The notes under the pieces were generated by a model. That model saw only the letters and a program-made list of their open reading frames with translations, did no database searches and had not been told where the DNA came from. DNA of 25,721 bases, taken from NCBI GenBank assembly GCA_020025755.1, contig JAHHRO010000029.1, positions 1 to 25,721 of the forward strand, given 5' to 3'. The DNA is from Butyricicoccus sp. GTDB lineage: Bacteria; Bacillota; Clostridia; Oscillospirales; Butyricicoccaceae. How positions within the stretch are numbered: position 1 is the first letter of the stretch; each line of letters opens with the position of its first letter. The translations under genes were made by a program, and so were the position numbers. Shown here piece after piece: positions 1-6,323 of this stretch.

Positions 1-27
1 TATACGCCAGATCTTTAGATTTGTCAA
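1..27 (-). promoter_or_regulatory. Sigma-A promoter, truncated by window edge
   Basis: Read leftward, a perfect -35 TTGACA (22-27) is followed by exactly 17 bp and then TATA at 4-1. The last two bases of the -10 box lie outside the window. It is the second copy of the promoter at 163-191 and points out of the window, so its transcript cannot be seen. Confidence 0.6.
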
Positions 28-63
28 GTGGATAAGGGGTTTACTTATATTTTTATTGGACAT

Positions 64-156
64 GCAAAATGACCGCCCTTCCTCTAAAAGTTGCGGTCAT
101 TTTGTATGACTAAATTCTGAGGGCATAACTGTCTACTGGTAATGCGCCCTTCTTAT
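64..156 (-). ncRNA. Candidate short RNA (~93 nt) with own promoter and terminator
   Basis: A consensus sigma-A promoter (163-191) should start leftward transcription near 156, and an intrinsic terminator (66-103) should stop it near 64. No open reading frame with a ribosome site fits between them. The predicted RNA has an imperfect 5' hairpin (GGGC...GCCC, about 120-148) and the terminator hairpin, whose 16-nt loop carries AGAGGAAGG, a purine-rich sequence resembling a Shine-Dalgarno and containing one GGA. It could be a free small RNA, or a leader with attenuator for a gene left of the window; the second promoter right after the terminator (1-27) makes the first reading more natural. Function is not recognisable from sequence. 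Confidence 0.45.
66..103 (-). terminator. Intrinsic terminator, probably bidirectional
   Basis: A perfect 11-bp stem AAAATGACCGC / GCGGTCATTTT (66-76 with 93-103) encloses a 16-nt loop. The A-tract on one side and T-tract on the other let it work in both directions. It closely resembles the terminator at 228-266. Confidence 0.8.
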
Positions 157-162
157 GCTTTT

Positions 163-191
163 AGTATACGCCAGCTCATGGGATCTGTCAA
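163..191 (-). promoter_or_regulatory. Strong sigma-A promoter
   Basis: Read leftward: -35 TTGACA (186-191, 6/6), spacer of exactly 17 bp (169-185), -10 TATACT (163-168, 5/6). It lies just beyond the terminator of the kinase gene and so is likely insulated from it. It should drive the candidate short RNA at about 156-64. Confidence 0.7.
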
Positions 192-267
192 GCACTCAAG
201 GAGTTTCTATATTTGTACGCGATATGCAAAAATGACCGTTCTTCCAAGGAAGAAGCGGTCATTTTTG
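165..267. repeat. Direct repeat copy 2 (promoter-terminator cassette)
   Basis: Second copy of the unit at 1-110. It starts with the same TATACGCCAG and ends with the same GCGGTCATTTTTG terminator arm. In this copy the terminator closes the kinase gene, while the promoter reads on to the left. Confidence 0.6.
228..266 (-). terminator. Terminator of the kinase gene
   Basis: A long near-perfect hairpin lies just after the kinase stop codon. The arms AAAAATGACCG+TTCTTCC and GGAAGAA+GCGGTCATTTTT pair with one bulged base, giving an A-tract/T-tract terminator usable in both directions. Confidence 0.85.
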
Positions 268-269
268 TT

Positions 270-815
270 TTAGCACGGTGCAGCATCCGTACCGAGCACA
301 ACGCCGGAGGCGGTGTGTGCGGCGAGGGCTTCTTCGATGCCCTGCACCAGCGCGGCAGGAGAACATGCACCGTCATTCTGTACGATGATATCGGGGCACT
401 TTGGCTCGTCATAGGGAAGATCCTTACCAACGACCTGCGTTCCCTTGCTGTAAAGCTGCTTTTGGTCGCGGCGGTACAGGGTTTCCATCGTGACGCGGAC
501 ATAGATCTCTTTATAGTTTGTGATGTGTTCATGGTTCCATGCGCGCACATCGTCGTACATGGAGATCGAGCAGACCACAACGTCGATGCCCTGTTCGGCG
601 AGCAGGTTGCAAAGCCCAAACATTTCAAAGGCAGAGCTGCGCCGTGCCTCGGTGCTGTAATCCGTCTTGGTATAGCAGGTGCTCCGCAGTACGTCGCCAT
701 CGAAAAACACGATATTGTTTTTCTTTTGGCGCATGTGCTCATAAAACAGCGTGCCAAGCGTTGTTTTGCCTGCACCAGACAGACCCGTGAAGAAATAAAC
801 CGTTCCTTTTTCCAT
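270..815 (-). CDS. Adenylylsulfate (APS) kinase-like protein
   Basis: A 181-residue P-loop kinase of the CysC-like family, which phosphorylates adenylylsulfate to PAPS, the universal sulfate donor. Visible: Walker A GLSGAGKTT (residues 11-19), FFDGD Walker B-like motif (37-41) followed by an Arg, a YST..R segment where CysC has FS..DR, and LPYDEP..PD near the C-terminus, matching the (S/A)PYEAP of CysC. The stretch that in CysC reads KARAGEI..FTGID is shortened here to about nine residues (KGTQVVGKD), so the lid over APS differs and another substrate is possible. The ATG at 815 is preferred to one at 845: it has an AAGGAG site 7-8 nt upstream and begins 10 nt after the stop of the preceding gene. 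No ATP sulfurylase is in the window. It is co-directional with and probably cotranscribed with the sulfotransferase-like gene. Family call firm; APS as substrate inferred. Confidence 0.75.
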   Translation of the reverse strand: MEKGTVYFFTGLSGAGKTTLGTLFYEHMRQKKNNIVFFDGDVLRSTCYTKTDYSTEARRSSAFEMFGLCNLLAEQGIDVVVCSISMYDDVRAWNHEHITNYKEIYVRVTMETLYRRDQKQLYSKGTQVVGKDLPYDEPKCPDIIVQNDGACSPAALVQGIEEALAAHTASGVVLGTDAAPC

Positions 816-825
816 GCTAGTCTCC

Positions 826-2829
826 TTAGTGGTACGCAGGCCCATCCAACAGAGCAGGATCCAGCTTGAGCGGTGTCATGGGACGCAGAGGCTGGTGATA
901 TTGGTTGATGAAGTAGGGATTTTTCAAAAGTATCAAACCATATTTCAGCCTTTGCTCATGTATAGAATCCATAGTTTCCTGAATGGAACTTGAGAGCATA
1001 GAGGAGATAGTCGGAGTATTCTCATCTTCCACATCGACTCCATTCACCTGCATTTTCACATCCGCTCGAAGCTGCAATGAACGTTCCCAAGAATTCCAGA
1101 TATATTGATCTAAACAAGTGAAATGCTCGTTTTTTTCGCGCACCCAGTCCTCATCCACAGGCTCACCCTTGTAGTAGTGGAAGTCATAGCCATACGCTTC
1201 GTATGCATCGCGCATGAAATATTCGATGTAGGTACGCTCGTCATCATTTGTATATTCGTCATAGGTCGCATAGACCGTTCGGGTGTCAAAGCCAATGGCG
1301 TTGCCTGCCCAAGATTCAGGATTCAATCCATCCGGACCAGAGCAATAGGTCATGGTTTCCGTATAGGGAATATTTAAAAATTCAGCAAGTGCCGTAAAGG
1401 TTGCCTTTGGGTGCAGCTTGCCATCTTCAAAGCGCACCAAACGGCTGTCACGGTTCAGGCGGTCATAGGGATCGATGAGATAGCTTCGGTTTGCAAGCTG
1501 CATATTGATGGCATCCGGCATCGTAGAAGTATCTTTTTTACGTTCTTCTTCATCAAGGATACAGGAATTATTGACCATTGTACGAACATTGGCAGCATAT
1601 CTTGTTGTAATACGGCGCATAGGTACAAAGGTCTTGATATATTTAAATTCTTTAAAAATAAGGGAATTTCGGATTGCATCATACTCTTCGGATACCAAAA
1701 CAGATTTCTTGTTCTTTTCATTTACCATATGGATGTAATAATAAATATTTGTAAAGTGGGGCTGGAAGAACAGAATTGGCGCGATCCGCTCATCGGGCTT
1801 TATATATTTGAAGCAGTTCTCATGATTCAAAAAGAAAGCGACTAAAACATCCTTATCTGTCGGGTTTTTGATATGAGAAAGCTGGCGTAATGTGTAGGTG
1901 TTTTTCTGTCCTTGCCGTAATCTTTTACGAACGGATTCGATATATGGATCAATATCCTTCAAAAGAAGCGAGTCGATTGTAAGCAGATTGGGATGCCCGT
2001 AAAAGATCTCGTTGAAAAAGTCACCGCCATTATCCGTACTCAGCTGGGCATGCCAAATCAGGGCGTTGACCTCGCGGATGCCGATGGGCTTGACTTCGTT
2101 CTGGCTGTAATCGATGCCATAGCGCGCTTTGAAATCAAAGGGATATTGGGAAATTTCCTCGTCAAATAAAAAAATCAGCTTTTTGGCTTTTAAGAGCTTG
2201 CTGAAGTCCAGCACAGCCAGATGGGTGCAGAACTGTATCCAGTCCGTATAGTGCAGATAGATATGGTTTTCCTTTGCGACCCACTCACTGGGACGAACAG
2301 TATCATTGAGATATTCCAGCTGATACTGGGAAAACAGGTCAGTGGTGAGGATGGGCTTGCTGAGATCCTTGAAGAACCAGCGGTCAACAATGGTGTCGTT
2401 AAAGTTGATATATTCCCCAAATTGGTTGGTCTGGGGATCAAATGGCACAAAACCCTTGTCATCAAAGGGGAAGAACAGGATGGGCAGCTCCTCGAAGGCA
2501 GGAAAGTTTGTGCGGAAAAAATAGGGGTATTCCGCAAGCTTCTTGCAGTTCAGGTCATATTGTTTTTGTTGAGCTTGTATATTGGGGAGATAAAATGCCT
2601 GAACCATCAGATCCCAAATCTCAGCCTGAAAAAATCCGCGGTTAAAGAGGGAGACAAAGGTCGTGAAAGCAATACGGTGGTCACCCTCCGAAAAAAAGAT
2701 ATAGCTTGCCGCTTCCAGTTCTTCTTCAGGAGATAGCGTGTCAGTACTCAGCGCAAGAGAAAATGCATCCTGTGCCTTCTTTTTCTGATCCAGAGCTGCG
2801 AGCTTTCGCGCAATTTCAATCGTTTTCAT
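826..2829 (-). CDS. Sulfotransferase-like protein with helical N-terminus, downstream of flagellin
   Basis: A 667-residue protein not recognised as a named family. Residues 1-80 look like two or three TPR-type helical pairs. Three segments, in the order expected for P-loop sulfotransferases, resemble that fold: 255-285 (LIWHAQLSTDNGG...GHPNLL, in the place of the PRSGTT..L..HP loop that binds the 5' phosphosulfate), 397-415 (YIKTFVPMRRITTRYA, like the 3'-phosphate-binding R..(S/T)..Y strand-helix), and 463-488 (RLVRFEDGKLHPKATF...FLNIPY, close to the RYEDL..P..T...L..FL.IP motif). The first loop lacks the classic Lys/Arg and SGT, so catalysis is unproven. No signal peptide or membrane segment, so cytoplasmic. 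Start ATG at 2829 has AAGGA about 10 nt upstream. Its place after flagellin and before an APS-kinase-like gene suggests modification of flagellin or of a surface glycan. A nucleotide-sugar glycosyltransferase is the main alternative. Confidence 0.55.
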   Translation of the reverse strand: MKTIEIARKLAALDQKKKAQDAFSLALSTDTLSPEEELEAASYIFFSEGDHRIAFTTFVSLFNRGFFQAEIWDLMVQAFYLPNIQAQQKQYDLNCKKLAEYPYFFRTNFPAFEELPILFFPFDDKGFVPFDPQTNQFGEYINFNDTIVDRWFFKDLSKPILTTDLFSQYQLEYLNDTVRPSEWVAKENHIYLHYTDWIQFCTHLAVLDFSKLLKAKKLIFLFDEEISQYPFDFKARYGIDYSQNEVKPIGIREVNALIWHAQLSTDNGGDFFNEIFYGHPNLLTIDSLLLKDIDPYIESVRKRLRQGQKNTYTLRQLSHIKNPTDKDVLVAFFLNHENCFKYIKPDERIAPILFFQPHFTNIYYYIHMVNEKNKKSVLVSEEYDAIRNSLIFKEFKYIKTFVPMRRITTRYAANVRTMVNNSCILDEEERKKDTSTMPDAINMQLANRSYLIDPYDRLNRDSRLVRFEDGKLHPKATFTALAEFLNIPYTETMTYCSGPDGLNPESWAGNAIGFDTRTVYATYDEYTNDDERTYIEYFMRDAYEAYGYDFHYYKGEPVDEDWVREKNEHFTCLDQYIWNSWERSLQLRADVKMQVNGVDVEDENTPTISSMLSSSIQETMDSIHEQRLKYGLILLKNPYFINQYHQPLRPMTPLKLDPALLDGPAYH

Positions 2830-2849
2830 AGTTCATGTATCCTTACTAC

Positions 2850-2880
2850 AAAAGAAAGGGGGCAGTGCTTGCCTGCCCCC
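2850..2880 (-). terminator. Flagellin terminator
   Basis: Read leftward: perfect 8-bp stem GGGGGCAG / CTGCCCCC (2873-2880 with 2858-2865), 7-nt loop, then TTTCTTTT. It ends 21 nt before the next gene, so flagellin is largely monocistronic and the sulfotransferase-like gene depends on read-through or an unseen promoter. Confidence 0.85.
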
Positions 2881-2921
2881 CTGACTTATTCAACCAAAAG
2901 TCTGGTTTGTTCTTATTCAGA

Positions 2922-4508
2922 TTACTGGAGAAGCTGAAGAACACCCTGCGGCAGCTGATTTGCCTGAGCCAGCATTGCCTGAGCAGACTGGAGCAGGATA
3001 TTGTTCTTGGTGTACTTCATCATCTCGTCTGCAACGTCTGTGTCACGGATGTTGGACTCAGCGTTCTGCAGGTTCTCAGTCATAACAGACAGGTTGTTGG
3101 AGGTGTGCTCCAGACGGTTCTGAACTGCACCGAGGTCACCACGAGTGGAAGAAACAGCATCGATCGCCTGCTTGATGCGATCAATGGAAGCATTTGCAGC
3201 GTCTGCGGTGCTTACGTCCAGACCAGCCAAGCCCAAAGACTTAGCATGCATATCACTTACCCGAACGTTCATCTTGTTCGCCTTTTCACCCGTATCACCG
3301 ATCTGCAGCTGCAAGCCGGTTCCATCACCAGAGCCCTGAATAAGAATACCGTTAGTACCATCTGCAACAACATCCAATCCAGTTACTTCGGACATCTTTG
3401 CTACGTTAACAGCATCGTAAATATTGGTACCATTCAATACGGTAACATCGGTACCAAGACCGGCTGCAGTTGTGCCAAGAGCAGCGGGTGCATGAACAAA
3501 TTTCTTACCATTGATGGTAAAGATAGCCGACTCAGCGTTCGAACCGGTATATGCTGTAACAGCAGTAGTGGCAATCTTTTTGCCTGCATCGGTTCCAGCA
3601 GTACCATCGACCTTCGAGTTAATGGAAGTACCTGAGATATTAACACCGATAGCCGTAATTGTTCCGCCATCTGCGCCCTCAGCCTTTGCTGTAAATTTAA
3701 CAGCACTTTCTGCATCGCCACCAACGGTGATATCAAACTTATCCTTCAAGCCGGTTTGGTTCAGCTTGGTGGCAACAGCCTGCCAGACATCTTTATTTGT
3801 GAGCTGACCAGCGGTCGCATTATTTGCCAGTACGTTTCCATCCTCGTCGAGCAGATCGTTACCACCGTTTGCTGCAGTTGCTACCGTGAGCTTTACCTCG
3901 TAGGTTGAACCGTCATCCAAGCTTACAGAATAAGTAACTGTACTTCCAGCAGCAAGATTCGCAGTAGCATTTGTTGCTGGAGTAGTACCGTTCGTACCCT
4001 TCAGATTCAAGCTAAAGGTTCCCTTGGTTGCAGCAACTGTTGTGCTAGCTGCACCGGATACAGATACCTTCTTTGCGCCATCAGCCAGAGAGCCGTCGAG
4101 CAGCTTCTGACCGTTGAAGTTTGCGGTATCTGCGATACGGTCGATCTCATCGATCAGGGAGTCAACTTCCTTCTGGATGTTCTCGCGGTCAACCTCGTCC
4201 TGATAAGTACCGTTGGAAGACTGGGTAGCCAGATACTTCATACGGCCGAGCATATCATGTACTTCCTGCATTGCGCCTTCAGCAGTCTGTACGAGTGCGA
4301 TACCGTCCTTAACGTTCTTGGTTGCAGCGTTCAGACCGGTGATCTGACCACGCATCTTCTCGGAAATTGCCAGACCAGCAGCATCATCGCCAGCGCGGTT
4401 GATGCGGTAGCCGGAAGACAGCTTCTCAAGGTTCTTGCCCAGAGCACCTGCGTTGTTGTTGTAGATGCGATAAGAATTCATCGCAGCAATATTGTGTTGT
4501 ACTCTCAT
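2922..4508 (-). CDS. hag: Flagellin, major filament protein
   Basis: A 528-residue flagellin (Hag/FliC). The N-terminal D0/D1 region (residues 1-140: HNIAAMNSYR, LEKLSSGYRINRAGDDAAGLAISEKM split by convention, and ANFNGQKLLDGS) and C-terminal D1/D0 region (about 430-528: TRGDLGAVQNRLEHT, ending ANQLPQGVLQLLQ) are canonical. The Thr/Ala/Gly-rich middle (about 142-425) is the surface-exposed variable domain and offers many Ser/Thr for modification; no Cys is present. The TLR5-contact helix reads LGRMKYLA (87-94), with Tyr where Salmonella FliC has Glu. It is exported through the flagellar type III apparatus. Expression is evidently controlled by two sigma-28 promoters and a CsrA-type hairpin over the ribosome site; FliW and CsrA are encoded just upstream. 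Confidence 0.97.
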   Translation of the reverse strand: MRVQHNIAAMNSYRIYNNNAGALGKNLEKLSSGYRINRAGDDAAGLAISEKMRGQITGLNAATKNVKDGIALVQTAEGAMQEVHDMLGRMKYLATQSSNGTYQDEVDRENIQKEVDSLIDEIDRIADTANFNGQKLLDGSLADGAKKVSVSGAASTTVAATKGTFSLNLKGTNGTTPATNATANLAAGSTVTYSVSLDDGSTYEVKLTVATAANGGNDLLDEDGNVLANNATAGQLTNKDVWQAVATKLNQTGLKDKFDITVGGDAESAVKFTAKAEGADGGTITAIGVNISGTSINSKVDGTAGTDAGKKIATTAVTAYTGSNAESAIFTINGKKFVHAPAALGTTAAGLGTDVTVLNGTNIYDAVNVAKMSEVTGLDVVADGTNGILIQGSGDGTGLQLQIGDTGEKANKMNVRVSDMHAKSLGLAGLDVSTADAANASIDRIKQAIDAVSSTRGDLGAVQNRLEHTSNNLSVMTENLQNAESNIRDTDVADEMMKYTKNNILLQSAQAMLAQANQLPQGVLQLLQ

Positions 4509-4509
4509 G

Positions 4510-4526
4510 TTTAGGTTCCTCCTAAA
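4510..4526 (-). promoter_or_regulatory. Flagellin Shine-Dalgarno in a CsrA-type hairpin
   Basis: In the mRNA sense, TTTAGG-AGGAA-CCTAAA forms a perfect 6-bp stem with the five-base loop AGGAA, directly before the flagellin ATG (4508). The AGGAGG ribosome site is therefore partly in the stem, and a GGA is displayed in the loop, which is how CsrA recognises RNA. CsrA bound here would block ribosome entry, as established for B. subtilis hag. Confidence 0.7.
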
Positions 4527-4546
4527 AATTTTTATTTATGTGATAG

Positions 4547-4560
4547 TGTACATCCTATAC
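4547..4560 (-). promoter_or_regulatory. Second, upstream CsrA-like site in flagellin leader
   Basis: In mRNA sense GTATAGGATGTAC matches the CsrA consensus RUACARGGAUGU except for one missing purine and one C-to-U change. Its GGA lies 36 nt upstream of the loop GGA at the ribosome site, a distance a CsrA dimer could bridge. Confidence 0.5.
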
Positions 4561-4585
4561 GCCATCACAGGCTGCGCCCGTTCTG

Positions 4586-4601
4586 CCTTGCAGGTGCAAG
4601 G
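4586..4601 (-). promoter_or_regulatory. Hairpin in flagellin leader
   Basis: A perfect CCTTGC / GCAAGG stem with a 4-nt loop lies in the transcribed leader. It has no T-tract and so is not a terminator. It may stabilise the mRNA or organise the leader. Confidence 0.4.
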
Positions 4602-4630
4602 GGGAAGCGGACATCAGACATATTTGTTCA

Positions 4631-4650
4631 ACCGATTTGCGCAAGTCGGT
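4631..4650. repeat. 20-bp near-perfect palindrome in flagellin leader
   Basis: ACCGATTTGCGCAAGTCGGT is self-complementary apart from one mismatched pair. It lies 53-72 bp downstream of the proximal sigma-28 start. It could be a dimeric regulator's operator or an RNA hairpin. No regulator gene is evident nearby. Confidence 0.45.
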
Positions 4651-4709
4651 AAAACTCAAAATGGATAAGTGCTTTTTCAAGCGGAGAACATTCACTGCTT
4701 ACATTTATA

Positions 4710-4736
4710 TTATCGGCAGCTTGCCAGATAACTTAA
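4710..4736 (-). promoter_or_regulatory. Sigma-28 (SigD/FliA) promoter, proximal
   Basis: Read leftward: TTAAGTTA (-35, 4729-4736; 6/8 to TAAAGTTT), exactly 11 bp, then GCCGATAA (-10, 4710-4717; 8/8). The start is expected near 4703, giving a leader of about 195 nt. The antagonist of this sigma factor, FlgM, is encoded at 10256-10546. Confidence 0.9.
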
Positions 4737-4824
4737 GGACAATTTTGCTTTTTTTACAGTAAATTTCCAGCTTTTTTTCAAATCAGCACAGATGATACGG
4801 GCAAGAATTTTGCCCATGATTGTA

Positions 4825-4851
4825 TTATCGGCAGATATGGACGGAACTTAA
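4825..4851 (-). promoter_or_regulatory. Sigma-28 (SigD/FliA) promoter, distal
   Basis: Read leftward: TTAAGTTC (4844-4851), exactly 11 bp, GCCGATAA (4825-4832; 8/8). It shares the wider blocks TCCTTAAGTT and CTGCCGATAATA with the proximal promoter 115 bp downstream, which suggests duplication. A GGGCAA/TTGCCC hairpin (4799-4815) would form at the very 5' end of its transcript. The remaining csrA-flagellin gap (4852-4999) shows no gene and no convincing terminator. Confidence 0.88.
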
Positions 4852-4999
4852 GGAAAAATTTGTCTTTGCGCCCCAAATTTTTGAAGCGTCCCAAGCCCTG
4901 TAAAATAGGGGATGAGGGTGAGGGCAAAGGCAGATAAAAAACGCCTATAGAGACATTTTTTACGGCCTCCCGAAACGAAACGCCTCGGAACGCGGAAGC

Positions 5000-5236
5000 T
5001 CAGTCCTTGTTTTTGGGAAAGCCCAGCAGCTGGCGCAGGGTATCAGGCGAAGTGGAATTTCCAGCTGCCTCCTGATTCATCCGCGCGGCTTCGAGCAGCT
5101 CGGTGCGGTTGACGGGAGTTTCACGCGGCGCATCGATCGCGAGACGCACCCGATCCGAGCTGATGCCCGTGATCGTCACGGTGATGTTGTCCCCGATCTG
5201 TACGGATTCTCCCTTACGGCGTTGCAGGATCAGCAT
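5000..5236 (-). CDS. csrA: CsrA, carbon storage / translational regulator
   Basis: A 78-residue RNA-binding protein with the canonical N-terminus MLILQRRKGESVQIGDNI and the core VRLAIDAPRETPVNR that carries the GGA-binding residues. A short C-terminal extension of about 15 residues follows the usual domain. As a dimer it binds GGA in hairpin loops; in Bacillota its known role is to repress flagellin translation, relieved when FliW sequesters it. The start codon overlaps the end of fliW by 7 nt, so translation is coupled. The matching target hairpin is visible at 4510-4526. Confidence 0.96.
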   Translation of the reverse strand: MLILQRRKGESVQIGDNITVTITGISSDRVRLAIDAPRETPVNRTELLEAARMNQEAAGNSTSPDTLRQLLGFPKNKD

Positions 5237-5691
5237 GAAGTGTCCTCCTCGCTTGGCAGAAAATCAGACAGCTTATGACGAAAGGAGTACTCGCTGTTAT
5301 TCAGGATGACCTGAAACGCAGTATGGGTCTCCATGTGCATGGCGATCGGATAGCGCAGGTTGACTGTGCTGTCCGACATAGATTCATGCAGGACGCAGAT
5401 CGCATAGAGTATGATGTGCTCGCCGCTCGGGTCGCCCAGACGCGCACAATCCTCATCGGAGAGATCGGGCGCGTAGTCCGGAACGAGTTGGAACGGATCG
5501 ACCATGATAAAGGCAAGGCTTGGATCTTCTGCACTTTGCAGGCAGTAAGGGGAAGCATCGTCGTCCTCCAGACGGATCAGGAGGAAGTCATGCGCCTCCT
5601 CAAAGCCAAACAGACCGTCTGGGAAATGGGTCACGTCTTTTTCGTTGTACAGGACTTCACCGCAATATTTTGTCTGGATCTTTTTCATCAT
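5230..5691 (-). CDS. fliW: FliW, flagellin-sensing CsrA antagonist
   Basis: A 153-residue FliW. Family hallmarks: FPDGLFGFEEAHDFLLI near the N-terminus, LQSAEDPSLAFIMVDP in the middle, and TVNLRYPIAMHMETHTAFQVIL near the C-terminus. FliW binds free flagellin; when hook completion lets flagellin leave the cell, FliW switches to CsrA and releases flagellin mRNA. The start ATG overlaps the stop of the preceding gene (ATGA), with a second in-frame ATG directly after it. No independent Shine-Dalgarno is visible, in line with coupling. Confidence 0.95.
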   Translation of the reverse strand: MMKKIQTKYCGEVLYNEKDVTHFPDGLFGFEEAHDFLLIRLEDDDASPYCLQSAEDPSLAFIMVDPFQLVPDYAPDLSDEDCARLGDPSGEHIILYAICVLHESMSDSTVNLRYPIAMHMETHTAFQVILNNSEYSFRHKLSDFLPSEEDTSC

Positions 5692-6290
5692 GCGTTCACA
5701 TCGATCGGCTGGTAGTTCGGGTCAGAAGACGGCGGAACATAGATCGGGCCGCCGACGTACTCGATCAGGACATCCGGCTGCTGTGCAACAGAAACTTCAA
5801 TGCTGCCCGGTGTGAAATGGTAGCTGCCTTCATTCATCTTCCAGTCGAAGCCCAGCTTGTCCATCTCATAGCGGATGGACAGTTCTGCATTGTCCCAAGA
5901 GATCTCGGGACCTGTGCTTGGAAGCCAGTTGAGCTGCAATTCCGTGTTGACCTCGGTGGATTCCTTGGCAAAGCGGGTCACAAGTTCTTCCCCGACCTGC
6001 GCTTTGAGCAGGAGCTGCCCCTGCTGGCCGGTCGTTGCCATGGCGTCATAAACGGCACTCTTGCCCTTCTGCGCCGCCTGCTCGATGCTGCGGAACGAGG
6101 TCGGCGTGATGGAGTTGCGTGCTTCAAAAGTGTCTAGCTTGAGCTGGATCGGCCGGCTCTGAATACTGAGACCACCTTCGTCTCGGTTGATTTCCAGTTC
6201 GGCTGTGCCGCGGGCGTATTCCAAACGGGCATGGTTGACTTTCATCTCGATCTGGATCGGTACGGTTTTAATATTTAATAGCTGTTCCAT
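5688..6290 (-). CDS. DUF6470 / YviE-like protein
   Basis: A 200-residue protein with no signal peptide or membrane segment. Its opening (LLNIKTVPIQIEMKVNHARLEY, split NH/AR) and its position between flgL and fliW match the YviE/DUF6470 family of B. subtilis and Clostridia flagellar operons. The C-terminal half is rich in beta strands and ends in a Pro/Tyr-rich tail (VGGPIYVPPSSDPNYQPIDV). The molecular role is not established; context suggests a late flagellar assembly or regulatory function. A GGGGG-rich ribosome site precedes the ATG, and its stop overlaps the fliW start. Confidence 0.8.
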   Translation of the reverse strand: MEQLLNIKTVPIQIEMKVNHARLEYARGTAELEINRDEGGLSIQSRPIQLKLDTFEARNSITPTSFRSIEQAAQKGKSAVYDAMATTGQQGQLLLKAQVGEELVTRFAKESTEVNTELQLNWLPSTGPEISWDNAELSIRYEMDKLGFDWKMNEGSYHFTPGSIEVSVAQQPDVLIEYVGGPIYVPPSSDPNYQPIDVNA

Positions 6291-6323
6291 AGGTGATCAC
6301 CCCCTGAGTTATCGTGTTTGTAT

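Larger units (their letters stand above)
1..110. repeat. Direct repeat copy 1 (promoter-terminator cassette)
   Basis: This segment and 165-267 share the same layout and many identical blocks: TATACGCCAG, TGTCAAG, a GGTTT/GAGTTT plus ATATTT stretch, ATGCAAAA(A)TGACCG, CTTCC, and GCGGTCATTTTTG/GCGGTCATTTTG. The promoter-to-terminator distance is nearly the same in both (about 64 bp). The spacer sequences have diverged. The simplest reading is a tandem duplication of a unit that carries a leftward promoter and a bidirectional terminator. Confidence 0.6.

Noticed and set aside
270..845. Longer kinase start at 845
   Set aside because: It would overlap the end of the sulfotransferase-like gene and lacks a ribosome site; the ATG at 815 has AAGGAG.
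4509..4703. c-di-GMP riboswitch in the flagellin leader
   Set aside because: No match to the conserved c-di-GMP-I or -II core was recognisable; the visible structure is explained by simple hairpins and CsrA-type sites.
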